Assembly: GCA_963590405.1 (NCBI GenBank)
Contig: CAVAPE010000029.1
Coordinates: 1 to 26,463 of the forward strand
Origin: Limisoma sp963590405
GTDB taxonomy: Bacteria; Bacteroidota; Bacteroidia; Bacteroidales; Muribaculaceae
DNA: 26,463 nt
Direction of reading: 5' to 3'
The notes under the pieces were generated by a model. It had not been told where the DNA came from and did no database searches. It saw nothing but the letters and a program-made list of their open reading frames with translations. This document shows, one piece after another, positions 8,101 through 16,260 of this stretch. The translations under genes were made by a program, and so were the position numbers. The number at the start of each line of letters is the position of its first letter. Positions within the stretch are counted from its first letter, which is position 1.

Positions 8101-10528
8101 GTTGAACTACTATGGCGAATCGTTCACCACGCGGAGATACTACGGACTTGGCGGAACACGGCTTTACAAAAACAATTTGTGCTTGGATGCTGCTGCCGCA
8201 CCGATGAGAAGTGCTGCATTCGCAGTCAACGGAGAAGACATGTCGCTCGATGAAGCGGAAGTAGCCGTGACCGAGGAGAAATCGCCTGCCGACAGCGAAG
8301 ATAGCACTGCTCAGTTGCGCGACGAGGGCGTAAAAACGGCATTCTTCCTGCCAGGACTTGTCACCAACGAAAACGGTGAAGTCACGTTTACCTTTGAAGT
8401 GCCGAACCGCAACACGCAGTGGCAATTTTCAGCCGTGGCGTACACCGACGACCTCCACGCCCACTACATCAACCGCCTTGTCACGGCATCCAAGGAACTG
8501 TTGGTGTCGCCTAATGTGCCTCGATTTGTCCGCGAAGGCGACCACTTGACAATACAGACGGCGGTAATCAACAACACCGACACAGTGCAGACTGTCGATG
8601 CCACTATCGAAATCAGCGGCACGAAGCATTCCTACAACGGCATCGTGCTTGAGCCGAAAACATCGAAGTCACTGACGGCGACCTACGAAGTGCCGACTAC
8701 CGCCACCGACATTGTAGTCACCACGAGCGTAGCCCGCGACGGACGCATGGTCGACGGACAACGCGACCGCATCACCGTGCTTACAGCCACGTCGGATGTT
8801 GTCGAGGCAGCACCGTTCTATCTCAGTAGCAAAGACAGCCACGCGACGTTACCTATGCCGCATTTCAACAGCGAAGGTCGCATGACCATTGAATATGCCG
8901 ACAATCCGGCATGGTACGCTGCCTCTGCCCTGCCCTCGATGCAGCAAACGGCAGAAACGGCATCTGCCCACATTGCCAACTACTTTATCTCGACGGTGGC
9001 ATCGAACATCGTTTCCAACAATCCAGAGATTGCAAAGGCCATCGACGAATGGACGAAAAACAAGTCGCTCAAATCCAACTTGCAGAAAAATGAGGATCTG
9101 AAGATTATCGCCCTCGACAATACGCCGTGGGTACGCCAAGCGGAAACCGAAACCGACATGATGCAGCATCTTGCCGACCTCACCGATCCTGCAACGACGC
9201 AGCAACGCCAGCAGCGTGCATTGCTCGGGCTCTCCGACCTGCAAAAGTCTGACGGCGGCTTCGGCTGGTTCAACGGATGCAACAGTTCGATATGGATTAC
9301 TGAGGAAGTGCTCCGCCTGTTTGGCTATCTCAACGAGATGGGCTACTACCCCAAGGACGATGCCATAGTGAAGCGCATTGTGAAACGGGGCGTGAAATAC
9401 TGCGACAAATACTACAGCGACCTCAGCAAACGATGGAAAGACATCAACCGCGAACTTTTTGTTTCCTACGCCACCGACTACGTTTATATCCGTTCGATGC
9501 TGCCAGTGGCTGAGCCAGTCGATTCGATGAAATCAATAGTCTCCGAAGTAATCGACCGCACCGCCAAAAAGTGGGGCAATTTCACCGTCACAGGCAAGGC
9601 AAAGGCTGCAGTACTGCTCGCCAACAACAAGCAAGCGAAGGTTGCCAAGGACGTGGTTGAATCGCTTCGCCAATTTGCCCTCAAATCGGAGACACGTGGC
9701 ACTTATTGGGATGTGGACACCTACGACAAGGTATATGTGGCATCGCTTGCACTGAAGGCATTCTACAAGGTCAACCCCAACGACCCGACAATCGACGGCA
9801 TCCGCCAATGGCTGCTCCTCGCCAAGGAAACGCAATGTTGGGGCTCAACCATCAATGCTTGCAACGCCATCGACGCCCTTCTATCCACAGGAAAGAGTTG
9901 GACGAAAGGCACTCGCAAAGCACCTGTAATCAAAGTTGGCTCGACAACAATCGACACCTCTGCGGCAACGCCATATTTCGGCTACATCCGCCGCGAGATT
10001 TCGGTAGACAAGGGAGCGAACATCAGCATCCGCCGCGACAGCGGTTGCCCGGCATGGGGCGCAGTCTACTGCCAATATAGCGCGCCGATGGACAGCATCC
10101 AAAGCCATGCCAATACCGAGGTGAAGATTGAGAAGCAATTCTACGTGTACGACGGCGAGAACGAACTCGTACCAGCGGCAACCACCTCGTTCCGTGTGGG
10201 TCAGCGCATACAGGTGCGCCTCACCATCCGCAGCGAGCGCGACCTCGACTATGTGGCAATCACCGACGACCGCGGAGCATGCTTTGAGCCTGTTGACCAA
10301 ACGAGCGTCTACGACTGGCGGGAGGGCAATATCATCTACCGCGAAACGCGCGATTCTGCCACAAACCTCTTTATACCGAGAGTTGACAAAGGCACATACG
10401 TTATCACCTACGACGTGTATGCCAACAACGCCGGCACCTACGCCAGCGGAATAGCATCGCTGCAATGCCAGTATGCGCCAGCCATAACCGCCCACTCCGC
10501 TGGAGCGGCATTGACGGTTGAGAAGTAA
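5102..10528 (+). CDS. Alpha-2-macroglobulin-family protein lacking the thioester cysteine
   Basis: A very large (1808 residue) periplasmic protein with a plain signal peptide (1-20, ending NAMA, no lipobox). Order of parts: helical N-terminal region (20-300); macroglobulin-type beta domains, including a carboxypeptidase-regulatory-like insert near 415-465; the hallmark TDRGVYRPGETINF at about 506-519; the A2M domain FFLPGLVTNENGEVTFTFEVPN at about 1081-1102; the alpha-helical thioester-type domain from about 1275, with SDGGFGWFNG near 1384; and a C-terminal beta domain with LDYVAITDDRGACFEPV near 1717. At the thioester position the usual GCxEQ is replaced by PSMQQ (residues 1278-1282), so Ser1279 stands for the cysteine and Gln1281 for the glutamate, and no thioester can form. 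Family members trap proteases or guard the envelope. No pbpC lies beside it, unlike many thioester-containing bacterial homologues. Its substrate and partner are unknown. Confidence 0.92.
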   Translation: MNKLIPAMAIASAISVNAMAKVPDFRYPETVINDATKQITKAEKDGNDKLLIDGMIRFSLAKSQISSDFFPMLAQKADSIANNAKDVRTKALMLGLEGDLLAATYHDDSYKYDQRQKAGTTRPKDMREWSREDYRDRILELSSAMLADKDKLLATPVDKYKDIIEQSKILPEFTPTLYDMLAHRSISQIRQIAEYSDTVSKQRINDIYASLLASHKEGDAAYIYTLTQRFERDNEESLDHLKEIARKYADSPYSVEILDLLASRNGKDAEVIKMMRRAVVKHHSYPRINALRNRLRSIDQQTLNIENPEVVTSTQPIKLTISNTNVDKITVCAYALPSDFPMSPDSLKAVKKYPVAKKITFDIPKGKDTIAEFPALPIGKYALVPTFTDRESGRTVDGWMVDYVTVSDIDIMMSMEVNGDDRLFVVDAHTSKPIEGAKVTVRTRDDGKVWRTLTTDKDGYALLNDLHHNTYYYFQAIVGDDYSKEFCTMLHKRDVSEQANLHCSVFTDRGVYRPGETINFAAVVYRSGTHVFELAKKQALTVELINRNWKTVETKKVTTDEFGRVSGSMTVPSDGLTGSFTIRIKATGNNNIGSARIEVSEYKAPTFYIEIDHDKSELKEFDKVKIYGRAMTYSQFPLADTKIEASFEEGFAWWWSDVEFKDYETETVTDANGEFTITIPAKNFTEKDGQLYVNATFRATDNRGETQSKNEMLKIGRLTSLPTLNDITANALRPVEISKDLKNFDLLTYTILDKDSAQVLSGQLTPEAQSIDCSHLKSGEYTLKVSIPDGDSKSLKLCLFRPTDEKLAFQTPLLIDTDGQTTCDSDGSFCIRWGNSIESYFYYIITCDGKITDFGWQGSEAGMHEFKAKAEFSERGKSEIIIYHMENHEVKTTSIALQPATPQDKIEIVAETFRDNITPGAKETWKLRIKNNNGKIYRSAVIANMYDAALNAIQSNTYYFAPTPYSPMLYSVHSQSNNNHCVNAYVNVDYLDYESFTLPWLNYYGESFTTRRYYGLGGTRLYKNNLCLDAAAAPMRSAAFAVNGEDMSLDEAEVAVTEEKSPADSEDSTAQLRDEGVKTAFFLPGLVTNENGEVTFTFEVPNRNTQWQFSAVAYTDDLHAHYINRLVTASKELLVSPNVPRFVREGDHLTIQTAVINNTDTVQTVDATIEISGTKHSYNGIVLEPKTSKSLTATYEVPTTATDIVVTTSVARDGRMVDGQRDRITVLTATSDVVEAAPFYLSSKDSHATLPMPHFNSEGRMTIEYADNPAWYAASALPSMQQTAETASAHIANYFISTVASNIVSNNPEIAKAIDEWTKNKSLKSNLQKNEDLKIIALDNTPWVRQAETETDMMQHLADLTDPATTQQRQQRALLGLSDLQKSDGGFGWFNGCNSSIWITEEVLRLFGYLNEMGYYPKDDAIVKRIVKRGVKYCDKYYSDLSKRWKDINRELFVSYATDYVYIRSMLPVAEPVDSMKSIVSEVIDRTAKKWGNFTVTGKAKAAVLLANNKQAKVAKDVVESLRQFALKSETRGTYWDVDTYDKVYVASLALKAFYKVNPNDPTIDGIRQWLLLAKETQCWGSTINACNAIDALLSTGKSWTKGTRKAPVIKVGSTTIDTSAATPYFGYIRREISVDKGANISIRRDSGCPAWGAVYCQYSAPMDSIQSHANTEVKIEKQFYVYDGENELVPAATTSFRVGQRIQVRLTIRSERDLDYVAITDDRGACFEPVDQTSVYDWREGNIIYRETRDSATNLFIPRVDKGTYVITYDVYANNAGTYASGIASLQCQYAPAITAHSAGAALTVEK

Positions 10529-10540
10529 CGCAGAAGCGGC

Positions 10541-10594
10541 ACATAGCAAAGAGAGAGTCCAACCATCGTGGCTGGACTCTCTCTTTTGCTATGT
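10541..10594. terminator. Bidirectional terminator between convergent genes
   Basis: A stem of about 21 base pairs (ACATAGCAAA-GAGAGAGTCCA against its complement, with a single bulged A) surrounds an 11-base loop, with T-rich flanks on both strands. It lies between the macroglobulin stop on the plus strand and the ettA stop on the minus strand and would terminate both. Confidence 0.85.
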
Positions 10595-10603
10595 TGGATT
10601 GTG

Positions 10604-12289
10604 TTATTCCATCAGTTTGCGATAGCGGATGCGATGAGGCTCTACGTCGCCCATGCGGCGACGCTTGTCTTCTTCATATTCCGTGTACGAACCTTCGTAG
10701 TAGAACACCTGACTGTCGCCTTCAAAGGCGAGGATGTGGGTGCAGATACGGTCGAGGAACCAACGGTCGTGACTTACTACAACCGCACAGCCGGCGAAGT
10801 TCTCAAGACCTTCTTCAAGCGCACGGAGGGTGTTAACGTCAATGTCGTTGGTAGGCTCATCGAGGAGCAGCACGTTACCCTCTTCCTTAAGCGCCATGGC
10901 AAGGTGCAGACGGTTGCGCTCACCGCCGGAGAGCATACCGATTTTCTTTTCCTGGTCGGCACCAGCGAAATTGAATTTCGACAGATAGGCACGCGCATTG
11001 ACATCACGTCCACCCATACGGAAGAGTTCCGTGCCACCCGACACCACTTGATAAACCGTTTTCTCTGGGTCAAGGTCTTTATGAGTTTGGTCTACGTAGG
11101 CAATCTTCACGGTCTCGCCCACCTCGAATGTGCCCTTGTCGGCAGTTTCCATACCCATAATGAGTTTGAACAAGGTGGTTTTACCAGCACCGTTCGGACC
11201 AATCACGCCGACAATGCCGTTAGGCGGAAGCATGAAATTGAGGTCGTCGAAAAGCACCTTCTCGCCGAATGATTTTGCCACATGCTGCGCTTCGATAACC
11301 TTGTTGCCGAGGCGAGGACCATTGGGGATGAAGATTTCGAGTTTCTCCTCGCGCTCCTTCTGGTCCTCGTTGAGCAAGCGGTCATAACTCGACAGGCGGG
11401 CTTTACCTTTAGCCTGACGTGCCTTTGGAGCCATACGTATCCATTCCAATTCGCGCTCAAGAGTCTTGCGGCGCTTGCTGGCCTGCTTCTCTTCCTGAGC
11501 CATACGTTTGGTTTTCTGGTCGAGCCACGAACTGTAGTTACCCTTCCAAGGAATACCCTCGCCGCGGTCAAGTTCGAGAATCCATCCTGCCACATGGTCG
11601 AGGAAGTAGCGGTCGTGGGTGATGCAGATTACCGTGCCCGGATATTGCTGGAGATGCTGCTCCAACCAGTCGATTGATTCGGCATCGAGGTGGTTGGTTG
11701 GCTCGTCGAGCAACAGGATGTCGGGATTTTGCAGAAGCAAGCGGCAAAGAGCCACACGACGGCGCTCACCACCCGAAAGTGTTGCCACATTCTGGTCCTC
11801 TGGCGGGCATCGCAATGCGTCCATGGCGCGCTCCAACTTGTTGTCGATGTTCCACGCATCGGCTGCGTCGAGTTTGTCCTGAAGTTCAGCCTGACGGTTG
11901 ATGAGTTTATCCATCTTGTCAGGGTCTTCGAGCACATCAGGGTCGGCGAAACTCTCGTTCACCTTATCAAATTCTGCCAAGAGGTCGAGCACAGGCTGCA
12001 CTCCCTCCTGAACAATCTCCTTGACGGTTTTCGACGGGTCGAGTTTCGGGTCCTGCTCAAGGTAGCCTACGCTATATCCTGGAGAGAACACCACTTCGCC
12101 CTGATATTGCTTGTCGATGCCAGCAATAATCTTGAGAAGCGTGGATTTACCAGCACCATTAAGACCAATAATGCCGATTTTCGCTCCATAGAAGAATGAA
12201 AGATAGATGTCTTTCAGCACTTGTTTTTGTGGTGGGTAGATTTTGCTCACTCCCACCATCGAGAAAATCACTTTCTTGTCGTCAGCCAT
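10604..12289 (-). CDS. ettA: Energy-dependent translational throttle protein, ABC-F ATPase
   Basis: Cytoplasmic ABC-F protein of 561 residues that binds the ribosomal E site and couples translation to cellular ATP/ADP level. It has two ATP-binding cassettes: Walker A GLNGAGKST (about 43-51), signature LSGGERRR and LLDEPTNHLD in the first; GPNGAGKTT, LSGGERNR and LLDEPTNDID in the second. The arm inserted in the first cassette and the basic linker (KRMAQEEKQASKRRKTLERELEW) are typical. YVDQTHKDLDPEKTVYQVVS in the second half matches EttA rather than Uup or other ABC-F branches. Length is close to the E. coli protein (555). It is the last gene of the minus-strand run, 51 bases behind def, and ends at the bidirectional terminator. 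Confidence 0.95.
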   Translation of the reverse strand: MADDKKVIFSMVGVSKIYPPQKQVLKDIYLSFFYGAKIGIIGLNGAGKSTLLKIIAGIDKQYQGEVVFSPGYSVGYLEQDPKLDPSKTVKEIVQEGVQPVLDLLAEFDKVNESFADPDVLEDPDKMDKLINRQAELQDKLDAADAWNIDNKLERAMDALRCPPEDQNVATLSGGERRRVALCRLLLQNPDILLLDEPTNHLDAESIDWLEQHLQQYPGTVICITHDRYFLDHVAGWILELDRGEGIPWKGNYSSWLDQKTKRMAQEEKQASKRRKTLERELEWIRMAPKARQAKGKARLSSYDRLLNEDQKEREEKLEIFIPNGPRLGNKVIEAQHVAKSFGEKVLFDDLNFMLPPNGIVGVIGPNGAGKTTLFKLIMGMETADKGTFEVGETVKIAYVDQTHKDLDPEKTVYQVVSGGTELFRMGGRDVNARAYLSKFNFAGADQEKKIGMLSGGERNRLHLAMALKEEGNVLLLDEPTNDIDVNTLRALEEGLENFAGCAVVVSHDRWFLDRICTHILAFEGDSQVFYYEGSYTEYEEDKRRRMGDVEPHRIRYRKLME

Positions 12290-12340
12290 AATCTGAATGT
12301 TTGGTTGATGATTTATATTTTTGCAATCAAAGACCGCGCA

Positions 12341-12904
12341 TTAATGGCGGCGGGTTTCCTTGATTTTGTAGTCGCAACGGATTTTGCCACGCACAATGTT
12401 GTTGAGTTTGCTCTTGATGAGTTGCTTTCGGATTGGCGAAATGCGATCCACATAGAGGATGCCGTCAAGATGGTCGTACTCGTGTTGGATGATGCGTGCC
12501 AAATAGCCCTCAAACACTTGTTCGTGCTCCTCGAAATTCTCGTCGAGCCAGTTGAGACGCACTTTTTCATAGCGTGTAACAGTCTCACTCAAGCCCGGCA
12601 GACTGAGGCAACCCTCCGAGCGCGACACTTTCGGTCCGTCGGTAAGGATGTCGAGTTCGGGATTGACCAGCGTGAGTTTCACGCCTTCGAGTTCAGGGAA
12701 CGTGTCCTTCAGCACATCAGCATCGATGACAATCAAGCGGATTGGCAAGCCGATTTGCGGAGCAGCAAGTCCTACACCTTCCGATTCATACATCGTTTCG
12801 TACATGTCAGCGACCAGTTTTTTCAGGTCGGGATAGTTTTCTTCCACATCGTCAGCCTCTTGTCGAAGCACTGGCTGACCATATAAATAGATTGGTAATA
12901 TCAT
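12341..12904 (-). CDS. def: Peptide deformylase
   Basis: Removes the N-formyl group from nascent proteins; a cytoplasmic Fe2+ (or Zn2+) hydrolase of 187 residues. All three family motifs are intact: GVGLAAPQIG (about 43-52), EGCLSLPG (about 97-104, metal-ligand Cys) and QHEYDHLDG (about 139-147, two metal-ligand His plus catalytic Glu). The C-terminus is basic. The start MILPIYLYGQPVLR is the usual one for Bacteroidales. It lies 23 bases behind ruvX and 51 ahead of ettA, within a run otherwise rich in translation genes. Confidence 0.96.
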   Translation of the reverse strand: MILPIYLYGQPVLRQEADDVEENYPDLKKLVADMYETMYESEGVGLAAPQIGLPIRLIVIDADVLKDTFPELEGVKLTLVNPELDILTDGPKVSRSEGCLSLPGLSETVTRYEKVRLNWLDENFEEHEQVFEGYLARIIQHEYDHLDGILYVDRISPIRKQLIKSKLNNIVRGKIRCDYKIKETRRH

Positions 12905-12927
12905 ATTGTATCTTAGTTTATTGCGTT

Positions 12928-13344
12928 TTAAAATTTTCTGCTTTCGAGATAGTCGTTAAGGATGATTGTTGCTGAAATTTCGTCGACGATAGCCTTGTCG
13001 CGGCGGGCAGACTTCTTCATTCCGCCGTCAATCATAGCCCGATGCGCAAGAACCGACGTAAACCGCTCGTCGTACATCTCCACAGGGATCTGCGGCAGTT
13101 GCTTTGCCAACTGGCGGAGAAAGGGCTCGATGTAGCGCATGCTCTCCGACGGCTGGTTGTTCATCTGCTTGGGCAACCCCACCACAATTTTCTCAACCTG
13201 CTCCTTTTCAGCGTATTGCTTGAGGAAGGTCAGCAGTTCGTGGGTAGGCACTGTTGTCAGTCCGTTTGCCACAATCTTCAGCGTGTCGGTAACGGCGATG
13301 CCTGTGCGCCGGCGTCCATAGTCGATTGCCAATATTCTGCCCAT
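12928..13344 (-). CDS. ruvX: YqgF/RuvX-family Holliday junction resolvase-like nuclease
   Basis: A 138-residue RNase H-fold protein of the YqgF family, linked in E. coli to 16S rRNA 5'-end processing and in other bacteria to Holliday junction resolution. Motifs: the N-terminal ILAIDYGRRRTGIAVTD with the catalytic Asp at residue 8, VVGLPKQMN with flanking basic residues at about 58-66, DERFTSVLA near 93, and the C-terminal DEISATIILNDYL with a further acidic catalytic residue. Its ATG overlaps the kdsA stop by one base (TGATG), so translation is probably coupled to kdsA. Confidence 0.93.
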   Translation of the reverse strand: MGRILAIDYGRRRTGIAVTDTLKIVANGLTTVPTHELLTFLKQYAEKEQVEKIVVGLPKQMNNQPSESMRYIEPFLRQLAKQLPQIPVEMYDERFTSVLAHRAMIDGGMKKSARRDKAIVDEISATIILNDYLESRKF

Positions 13345-14162
13345 CAGCGCTTGTCAATTTCGTTTACTGCAAGGCGCAATGCCGTGAGCCGTTCGAGCAG
13401 ACCTTCCATCTTGTCGAGAGGCAACATATTTGCGCCGTCCGACTTTGCAACGGCTGGATTTTGGTGAGTTTCCATAAACAACCCGTCAACGCCGGCAGCA
13501 ATGCCGCAGCGAGCCATCGTTTCAATCAGGTGAGGCAAGCCGCCTGTAACTCCACTCGTCTGATTCGGCTGCTGGAGCGAGTGAGTCACGTCCAGAATTA
13601 CGGGCGCATACTGGCGCATCGTGGGGATGCCGCGATAGTCGACCAGCAAATCCTGATAGCCGAATGTCGTGCCACGCTCCGTGATAGCCACGTCGTTGTT
13701 GCCCGCATCCTTCACCTTCTGCACGGCAAAAGCCATAGCCTCCGGCGATAGGAACTGACCTTTCTTGATGTTGACCATCTTACCCGTCTTGGCTGCCGCC
13801 ACGAGCAAATCCGTTTGCCGGCAAAGGAATGCCGGTATCTGCAGCACATCGACATATTCGGCTGCCATTGCTGCCTCCTCGGCTGCATGGATGTCGGTGA
13901 CCACAGGTATGCCGTAGGTGTCGCGCACCTTGCGCAGCACTTCCAGCGCCTTGATGTCGCCGATGCCCGTAAACGAATCGATGCGCGAACGGTTAGCCTT
14001 GCGGTAACTGCCCTTAAACACATACGGGATGTTGAGCCGACGGGTTATTTCCGTTATCTGTCCGGCAATGTCCATAGCCATCTGCTCGCCCTCAATCACA
14101 CAAGGGCCAGCGAGAAGGAAGAAATTGCCTGTCGAGGATTTTTTCAATGTTTCTATCATCAT
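13344..14162 (-). CDS. kdsA: 3-deoxy-8-phosphooctulonate synthase (Kdo-8-P synthase)
   Basis: Condenses arabinose-5-phosphate with phosphoenolpyruvate to Kdo-8-phosphate for LPS inner core; cytoplasmic TIM-barrel of 272 residues. Recognisable are LLAGPCVIEG (16-25), FKGSYRKANRSR (about 49-60), TDIHA, QIPAFLCRQTDLL, KKGQFLSP, ITERGTTFGY and a late GLFMETHQNPAVAKSDG. Cys21 in the AGPC motif marks the metal-dependent class of KdsA; the E. coli metal-independent enzyme has Asn there. Two adjacent ATG codons (14162 and 14159) are possible starts; the first gives an ATGA overlap with the rsmE stop. It is unusual company for the translation genes around it. Confidence 0.95.
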   Translation of the reverse strand: MMIETLKKSSTGNFFLLAGPCVIEGEQMAMDIAGQITEITRRLNIPYVFKGSYRKANRSRIDSFTGIGDIKALEVLRKVRDTYGIPVVTDIHAAEEAAMAAEYVDVLQIPAFLCRQTDLLVAAAKTGKMVNIKKGQFLSPEAMAFAVQKVKDAGNNDVAITERGTTFGYQDLLVDYRGIPTMRQYAPVILDVTHSLQQPNQTSGVTGGLPHLIETMARCGIAAGVDGLFMETHQNPAVAKSDGANMLPLDKMEGLLERLTALRLAVNEIDKR

Positions 14163-14866
14163 TTTGTCTGATTTATGGTGTGGACTGCGGCGCAGGCAAA
14201 CATGCCTGCCGTTTCGGTGCGCAAACGGCTATTGCCGAGGCTTACTGGGATGAACCCAGCATCGAGTGCCGCACGTATTTCCGGCTGACTGAAATCGCCT
14301 TCCGGACCAATCATTATCGTTACATCACTGCCGCGGCTATACTCCTTCACGAAGTCGCGCCGCGGAATTTCGGGGTCGCAATAAGCAATGAAGCGCTGCC
14401 CTTGCGGCGCATTCTTGATGAAGTCGGCAATCGGCGTGAGTTCGTCGAGTTGCGGAAGGGTCGCCTTGAGCGACTGCTTCATCGCCGACACGAGGATTTT
14501 GCGCAAACGCTCCGTTTTCAGCACCTTCCGTTCCGAATATCGGCACAACAGGGGCACAATGCGGTCAACGCCCATCTCTGTGACCTTTTCCGCAAGCCAT
14601 TCCATGCGGTCCATATTCTTGGTTGGGGCAACAGCCACCGTGATGCGGCATCCCCAATGAGGGGCTACATCAATGGTTTCGTCGATTGCCACGGCGCAGT
14701 TTTTTGCGTTTGCTGTGAGGATATGGCACTGATAGAGATGGCCTTTGCCGTCGACAACCTCAATGGCCTCGCCCTCCTTCAAGCGCAACACGCGCACGCA
14801 ATGCTGCGCCTCCTCGTCGGGGAGCAGCATTGTCGTGGCTATGTCGGGTGCATAAAAACGATGCAT
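14159..14866 (-). CDS. rsmE: 16S rRNA m3U1498 methyltransferase
   Basis: Methylates N3 of U1498 in 16S rRNA using S-adenosylmethionine; a SPOUT-class enzyme of 235 residues. The N-terminal PUA-like domain covers about 1-70 (MHRFYAP...EEAQHCVRVLRLKEG). The SPOUT domain carries TKNMDRMEWLAEKVTEMGV, SERKVLKTERLRKILVSAMKQS, then IGPEGDFSQPEI (about 187-198) and the knot motif VSLGNSRLRTETAGMFA near the C-terminus. The usual GPEGGFS is GPEGDFS here. It overlaps kdsA by four bases and follows the transporter after 31 bases. Confidence 0.94.
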   Translation of the reverse strand: MHRFYAPDIATTMLLPDEEAQHCVRVLRLKEGEAIEVVDGKGHLYQCHILTANAKNCAVAIDETIDVAPHWGCRITVAVAPTKNMDRMEWLAEKVTEMGVDRIVPLLCRYSERKVLKTERLRKILVSAMKQSLKATLPQLDELTPIADFIKNAPQGQRFIAYCDPEIPRRDFVKEYSRGSDVTIMIGPEGDFSQPEIRAALDAGFIPVSLGNSRLRTETAGMFACAAVHTINQTK

Positions 14867-14897
14867 CGTTGTATTTCTGTTTTATTAAAAGTTATTC

Positions 14898-16226
14898 CTA
14901 TTTTTCCTTGACTACTGCGTGTTTTGCAATCGCCTTATCATTGGCGCTGAACACGAGCATAAAGGCTACTGCCACTACCAAAGCGAAATCGGCGAAGATG
15001 AACCATGCGCTCTGCCAATCGCCCACGAGGTAACCGTCTTTCCATTCGCAATAGTGATTAATCACCGAACCGGCAACGAGAGTGCCGATAGTTGCGCCAA
15101 GGCCGTTGGTCATGAGCATGAACAAACCTTGTGCGGAAGCACGCACTTTCTCGTTGCAAACGCTGTCGACAAACAAACCGCCGGACACGTTGAAGAAGTC
15201 GAACGCAACGCCATAAACGAGGCAAGAAAGCACGAAGAGAATAACGCCTGGGAACGCAGGATTACCCAAGCCAAAGAATCCGAAACGCCCTACCCAAGCA
15301 AACATTGCGATGAGCATCACCGTCTTGATGCCGTAACGCTTGAGGAAGAACGGTATCAGCAAGATGCAAACTGCCTCGGCAACCTGTGAAATCGACACGA
15401 GCAATGTGGCATTGTTGGCGGCGAAAGAGTTGGCGTATTCGGCGATGCCGCTGAAACTTGTGATGAACGGAGTAGCATAGCCGTTAGTCACTTGCAATGA
15501 CATGCCGAGGAGCATCGAGAAGATAAAGAAAATCGCCATGCGCTTGTCCTTAAACAACTTGAACGCGTCAAGACCGAATGCCTCATAGAGCGACTTCGAT
15601 TTTTCCTCGACGAGACGGCAGTGAGGCAACGTGAGGCAATAGAAGAAAAGCACCACTCCCAACACGCCCGACACGAAGAACTGCATATAGGTGTACTGGA
15701 ACTTGTTAGCATTCTCTGCCAAGGTGAAGAAGAACGAGCCGTTATCGTATGCGGCGCAGTTCACGAACCACATTGTAGCGATAAAGCCCACTGTGCCAAA
15801 CACGCGGATTGGCGGGAAATCCTTTACCGTGTCAAGTCCGTTGTTTTTCAATATCTTGAATGCCGTGGTGTTTGACAAAGCAAGTGTTGGCATATAGAAC
15901 GCCACACTGATTGTGTAGAGCGTGATAAACATCGTCTTGTCGGGCATTTCGCTCGTCATGCCCATATAGCAAAGTCCGAACATCGCTAAGCCGGCAAGCA
16001 AGTGGCAAATGCCCAAGAGGCGTTGCGGCTGGATGTAGCGGTCGGCAACTATGCCCATCAACGTAGGCATCACGATTGACACAATTCCCTGAAGTGCATA
16101 GAACCAAGCGATTTCCGCTCCCATACCCGCCTTTCCGAGGTAGTTTCCCATGCAAGTAAGATACGCTCCCCAAACGGCAAATTCGAGGAAGTTCATCACT
16201 ATCAGTTTAAACTTTATATTTCTCAT
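14898..16226 (-). CDS. MFS transporter, nucleoside:H+ symporter (NupG-like) family
   Basis: Inner-membrane protein of 442 residues with about twelve hydrophobic spans in two halves separated by a charged central loop (VEEKSKSLYEAFGLDAFKLFKDKRMA, about 209-234). The N-terminus KFKLIVMNFLEFAVWGAYLTCMGNYL and VFGTVGFIATMWFVN near 145 fit the Nuc_H_symport/NupG family; GVAFDFFNVSGGLFVDSV in the second half is the other strongly family-like stretch. Likely imports nucleosides, but substrate is not proven by sequence. Many Bacteroidota carry several such transporters. Spacing to both neighbours (34 and 31 bases) is compatible with the same transcript; no internal promoter was recognised. Confidence 0.85.
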   Translation of the reverse strand: MRNIKFKLIVMNFLEFAVWGAYLTCMGNYLGKAGMGAEIAWFYALQGIVSIVMPTLMGIVADRYIQPQRLLGICHLLAGLAMFGLCYMGMTSEMPDKTMFITLYTISVAFYMPTLALSNTTAFKILKNNGLDTVKDFPPIRVFGTVGFIATMWFVNCAAYDNGSFFFTLAENANKFQYTYMQFFVSGVLGVVLFFYCLTLPHCRLVEEKSKSLYEAFGLDAFKLFKDKRMAIFFIFSMLLGMSLQVTNGYATPFITSFSGIAEYANSFAANNATLLVSISQVAEAVCILLIPFFLKRYGIKTVMLIAMFAWVGRFGFFGLGNPAFPGVILFVLSCLVYGVAFDFFNVSGGLFVDSVCNEKVRASAQGLFMLMTNGLGATIGTLVAGSVINHYCEWKDGYLVGDWQSAWFIFADFALVVAVAFMLVFSANDKAIAKHAVVKEK

Positions 16227-16260
16227 CTTAAAAATAGTTGTTAGTTAGGTTTTTTATGGT

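Noticed and set aside
10568..11272. A 234-codon plus-strand frame antisense to ettA.
   Set aside because: Shadow of the second ATP-binding cassette of ettA; it also starts inside the terminator hairpin.
12312..12325. TATTTTTG on the plus strand between ettA and def, a match to the -7 consensus.
   Set aside because: No plus-strand gene follows; A/T-rich intergenic sequence often gives such matches.
12221..12886. A 221-codon plus-strand frame across def and its flanks.
   Set aside because: Antisense shadow of def, which has all three deformylase motifs.
14147..14911. A 254-codon plus-strand frame opposite rsmE.
   Set aside because: Antisense shadow of rsmE; no promoter or domain.
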